Of a DNA stretch of 64,000 nucleotides, positions 62,372 to 64,000 are shown piece by piece (the stretch's first letter is position 1; each line of letters starts with the position of its first letter). Position numbers and translations under genes: made by a program. Origin of the DNA: Cytophagales bacterium. GTDB lineage: Bacteria > Bacteroidota > Bacteroidia > Cytophagales > 172606-1. Under the pieces are notes generated by a model. The model was not told where the DNA came from and did not search any database. It worked only from the letters and a program-made list of their open reading frames with translations. Location: positions 1 to 64,000 of the forward strand of contig JAUJMU010000012.1 in assembly GCA_030446715.1 (NCBI GenBank), read 5' to 3'.

Positions 62372-64000
62372 TTGCCGCTTTTCCGCAGCCTTTCCGGGGC
62401 AATCCGCCTGCTGGGGTGGACAATCAGTCTGCTGACTGGCTGCTGGTTGCAATCCCATGCCCAGACTGGTAACCTGCGGGTAAAGTGGATAAAGAGTACC
62501 GGGGAACCTCAAACGGTTGATTCGCTTACTATTGCGCCGGGTACGCTGAAAGTGCTTTTCCCGGCTCAGTCGCCGGCCGGGTTCCGGTACGATGCCACCG
62601 GAAATACCCTCGGAATAACCGGCAGCAACCTGCCCGATTCAATGCTGATCAGTTACCGGACCTTTCCCGTAAACCTCACCAGAGCAGCCTTTCACCGCGA
62701 CCCCAAAAGCTACGATACCATTGCCGATTTCGGCGGCAAAGACCCGCTGGCACCTTCTATCCGGGAACGCCGGGAAGAATTTTTTGCCACCAAAGGCATA
62801 ACCAAGTCTGGCAGCCTGACGCGGGGTAGTTCGTTTGGCAACGCGCAGAATGTGTTCGTCAACTCTGCCCTTAATCTACAACTGGAGGGCCAGCTGTCGG
62901 ATGACGTCACCATCAACGCCGTGATTTCGGACCAGAATGTTCCTTACCAGCCGGAAGGCAATACCCAGCAACTGCGCGACTTTGACCGGGTATTTGTCCA
63001 ACTGACCGGCAAAGGCTGGAAGCTGATGGCCGGCGACGTGGTGCTGCGCAATCCGGTACGCATCTACGGAGACCGGGAACCTGCTCATTTTCTGCGCTAC
63101 TACCGCAGCGTACAGGGTGGTCAGGCTGAAGCCAGGTATACCAGCATTGGCGGAAGCCAGGCGGTAACCTCGGTGGGTGTGGCCATTTCCAAAGGCAAAT
63201 TTGCCTCCATGCCAGTGCCGGTAAATGAGGGAGTGCAGGGGCCTTACCGGCTGAGGGGCCCGGCCAATGAACGGTTTATCATCGTGCTGGCCAACAGCGA
63301 ACGGGTGTATCTGGACGGCCGGCTGCTGGAAAGGGGTTTTGAGTACGACTACGTGGTTGATTACAACACGGCCGAAATCACCTTTACCCCGAACGTGGTC
63401 ATTACCCAGTATTCCCGGGTGCGGGTGGACTTTGAATATTCCGACCGCAATTACAGCCGTACCATTCTCACGGCCGCGCACCGGCAGGAAAGGGGCAAGT
63501 TCCGGTTTTTTACCAACTTTTATCAGGAAAAAGACAATCCGCGTAATCCGCTGACCCTGCAACTGACGGATGCCGACAAGATAGCCCTGCAGGCCGCAGG
63601 CGACCAGACGGAAGGCGCCTTGCTGCCGGCCGTATCACTGCTGGAAACATACAGCCCTTCGCTGATTTCCTACCGGCAAGTGGATACCCTGATAGAAGGC
63701 CGGGTTTACCGGCTGTACCAGTACGAAAATGATCCGTCACACACCCTGTACCAGCTGCAGTTTACGGAGGTAGGCCTGGGGCAGGGTAATTATCAGTTGC
63801 TCCGCACTACCGCCAACGGCCGTATTTATGGCTGGGTGGCTCCGCAGAGCGGCATTCCTCAGGGAAGTTTCGAGCCGGTCCGGCTGGTGCCATTGCCTGC
63901 GCAGCGCAATCTGCTGGCGGTAGGAGGGGAGTATGCCCCCAGTTCAGAAGAATCTTTTTTCGCCGAAGGAGCTTTTTCAAAACTGGACCAGAACCTGTAC
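62372..64000 (+). CDS. large secreted or outer-membrane protein, partial
   Basis: Open frame of more than 540 codons running off the window end. From a TTG at 62372 it has a signal-like start (PLFRSLSGAIRLLGWTISLL TG.WLQSHAQ, cleavage after AHAQ-type site) directly followed by TGNLRVKWIKSTGE. Later segments, for example RVYLDGRLLERGFEYDYVVD YNTAEITFTPNVVITQYSRV RVDFEYSDRNYSRT, repeat a beta-strand pattern seen in long, uncharacterised Cytophagales surface proteins. The body also has ADFGGKDPLAPSIRERREEF FATKGITKSGSLTRG. No ATG fits; start is uncertain. Function unknown. Confidence 0.7.
   Translation, partial: MPLFRSLSGAIRLLGWTISLLTGCWLQSHAQTGNLRVKWIKSTGEPQTVDSLTIAPGTLKVLFPAQSPAGFRYDATGNTLGITGSNLPDSMLISYRTFPVNLTRAAFHRDPKSYDTIADFGGKDPLAPSIRERREEFFATKGITKSGSLTRGSSFGNAQNVFVNSALNLQLEGQLSDDVTINAVISDQNVPYQPEGNTQQLRDFDRVFVQLTGKGWKLMAGDVVLRNPVRIYGDREPAHFLRYYRSVQGGQAEARYTSIGGSQAVTSVGVAISKGKFASMPVPVNEGVQGPYRLRGPANERFIIVLANSERVYLDGRLLERGFEYDYVVDYNTAEITFTPNVVITQYSRVRVDFEYSDRNYSRTILTAAHRQERGKFRFFTNFYQEKDNPRNPLTLQLTDADKIALQAAGDQTEGALLPAVSLLETYSPSLISYRQVDTLIEGRVYRLYQYENDPSHTLYQLQFTEVGLGQGNYQLLRTTANGRIYGWVAPQSGIPQGSFEPVRLVPLPAQRNLLAVGGEYAPSSEESFFAEGAFSKLDQNLY

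Overview
The window looks like chromosomal DNA from a Bacteroidota bacterium, most likely of the order Cytophagales. Reasons: a TTTG-N19-TAnnTTTG promoter ahead of queA, genes mostly without a purine-rich Shine-Dalgarno, protein families typical of that group (tandem Ddl-like ATP-grasp protein, BY-kinase-like EPS cluster, large secreted Cytophagales-type surface protein), and intergenic repeats of the kind seen in its larger genomes. Species cannot be named from the sequence alone.

Layout. 0-1.6 kb is a scar of mobile DNA: a higBA toxin-antitoxin pair whose toxin has lost its normal N-terminus, and a frameshifted relaxase tail. 1.6-14.1 kb is housekeeping: a MoxR ATPase, a class V aminotransferase, valS, queA, ispD, a saccharopine/alanine-dehydrogenase-like enzyme and a 917-codon double Ddl protein. 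Two inverted copies of a ~170-200 bp hairpin-ended repeat bracket valS-queA, and valS itself carries an in-frame palindromic insertion. 14.2-20.9 kb is a defence cassette: a fused type I methylase/specificity gene, a YhcG-type PD-(D/E)XK nuclease and an HsdR-like helicase whose own nuclease motif appears to lack its lysine.

20.8-30.6 kb is accessory DNA: three copies of a second hairpin repeat, a REP-type (RAYT) transposase with palindromes inside its own reading frame, an Rpn-family nuclease, a membrane protein of GT-C type, and then a graveyard of broken insertion sequences (IS630, IS3, IS21, ISL3, an unassigned DDE fragment, IS3). Two of these, both IS3, carry a 30-bp GGACC...GGTCC element at exactly the same codon junction.

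30.6-54.6 kb is a large exopolysaccharide locus, all on the minus strand. Read in its own direction it has a response regulator, a receiver/priming-glycosyltransferase fusion, a half-length TolC-like protein, a Wzc-like protein with degenerate kinase motifs, an O-antigen ligase/polymerase-like protein, eight to nine glycosyltransferases (GT2, GT4, GT8, GT14 and unassigned), an acyltransferase and a Wzx flippase. It ends in a UbiA/HAD/GtrA/GT39 set that I infer makes and uses a polyprenyl-phosphate-linked sugar, probably a pentose.

56.1-64 kb returns to the plus strand with an RbsA-RbsC-RbsB type sugar ABC transporter, an RlpA-like lipoprotein, a convergent carotenoid-oxygenase gene and the first 1.6 kb of a large secreted or outer-membrane protein that runs off the window. 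I saw no rRNA, tRNA or CRISPR array. All family calls are from reading motifs by eye; no database search was run.
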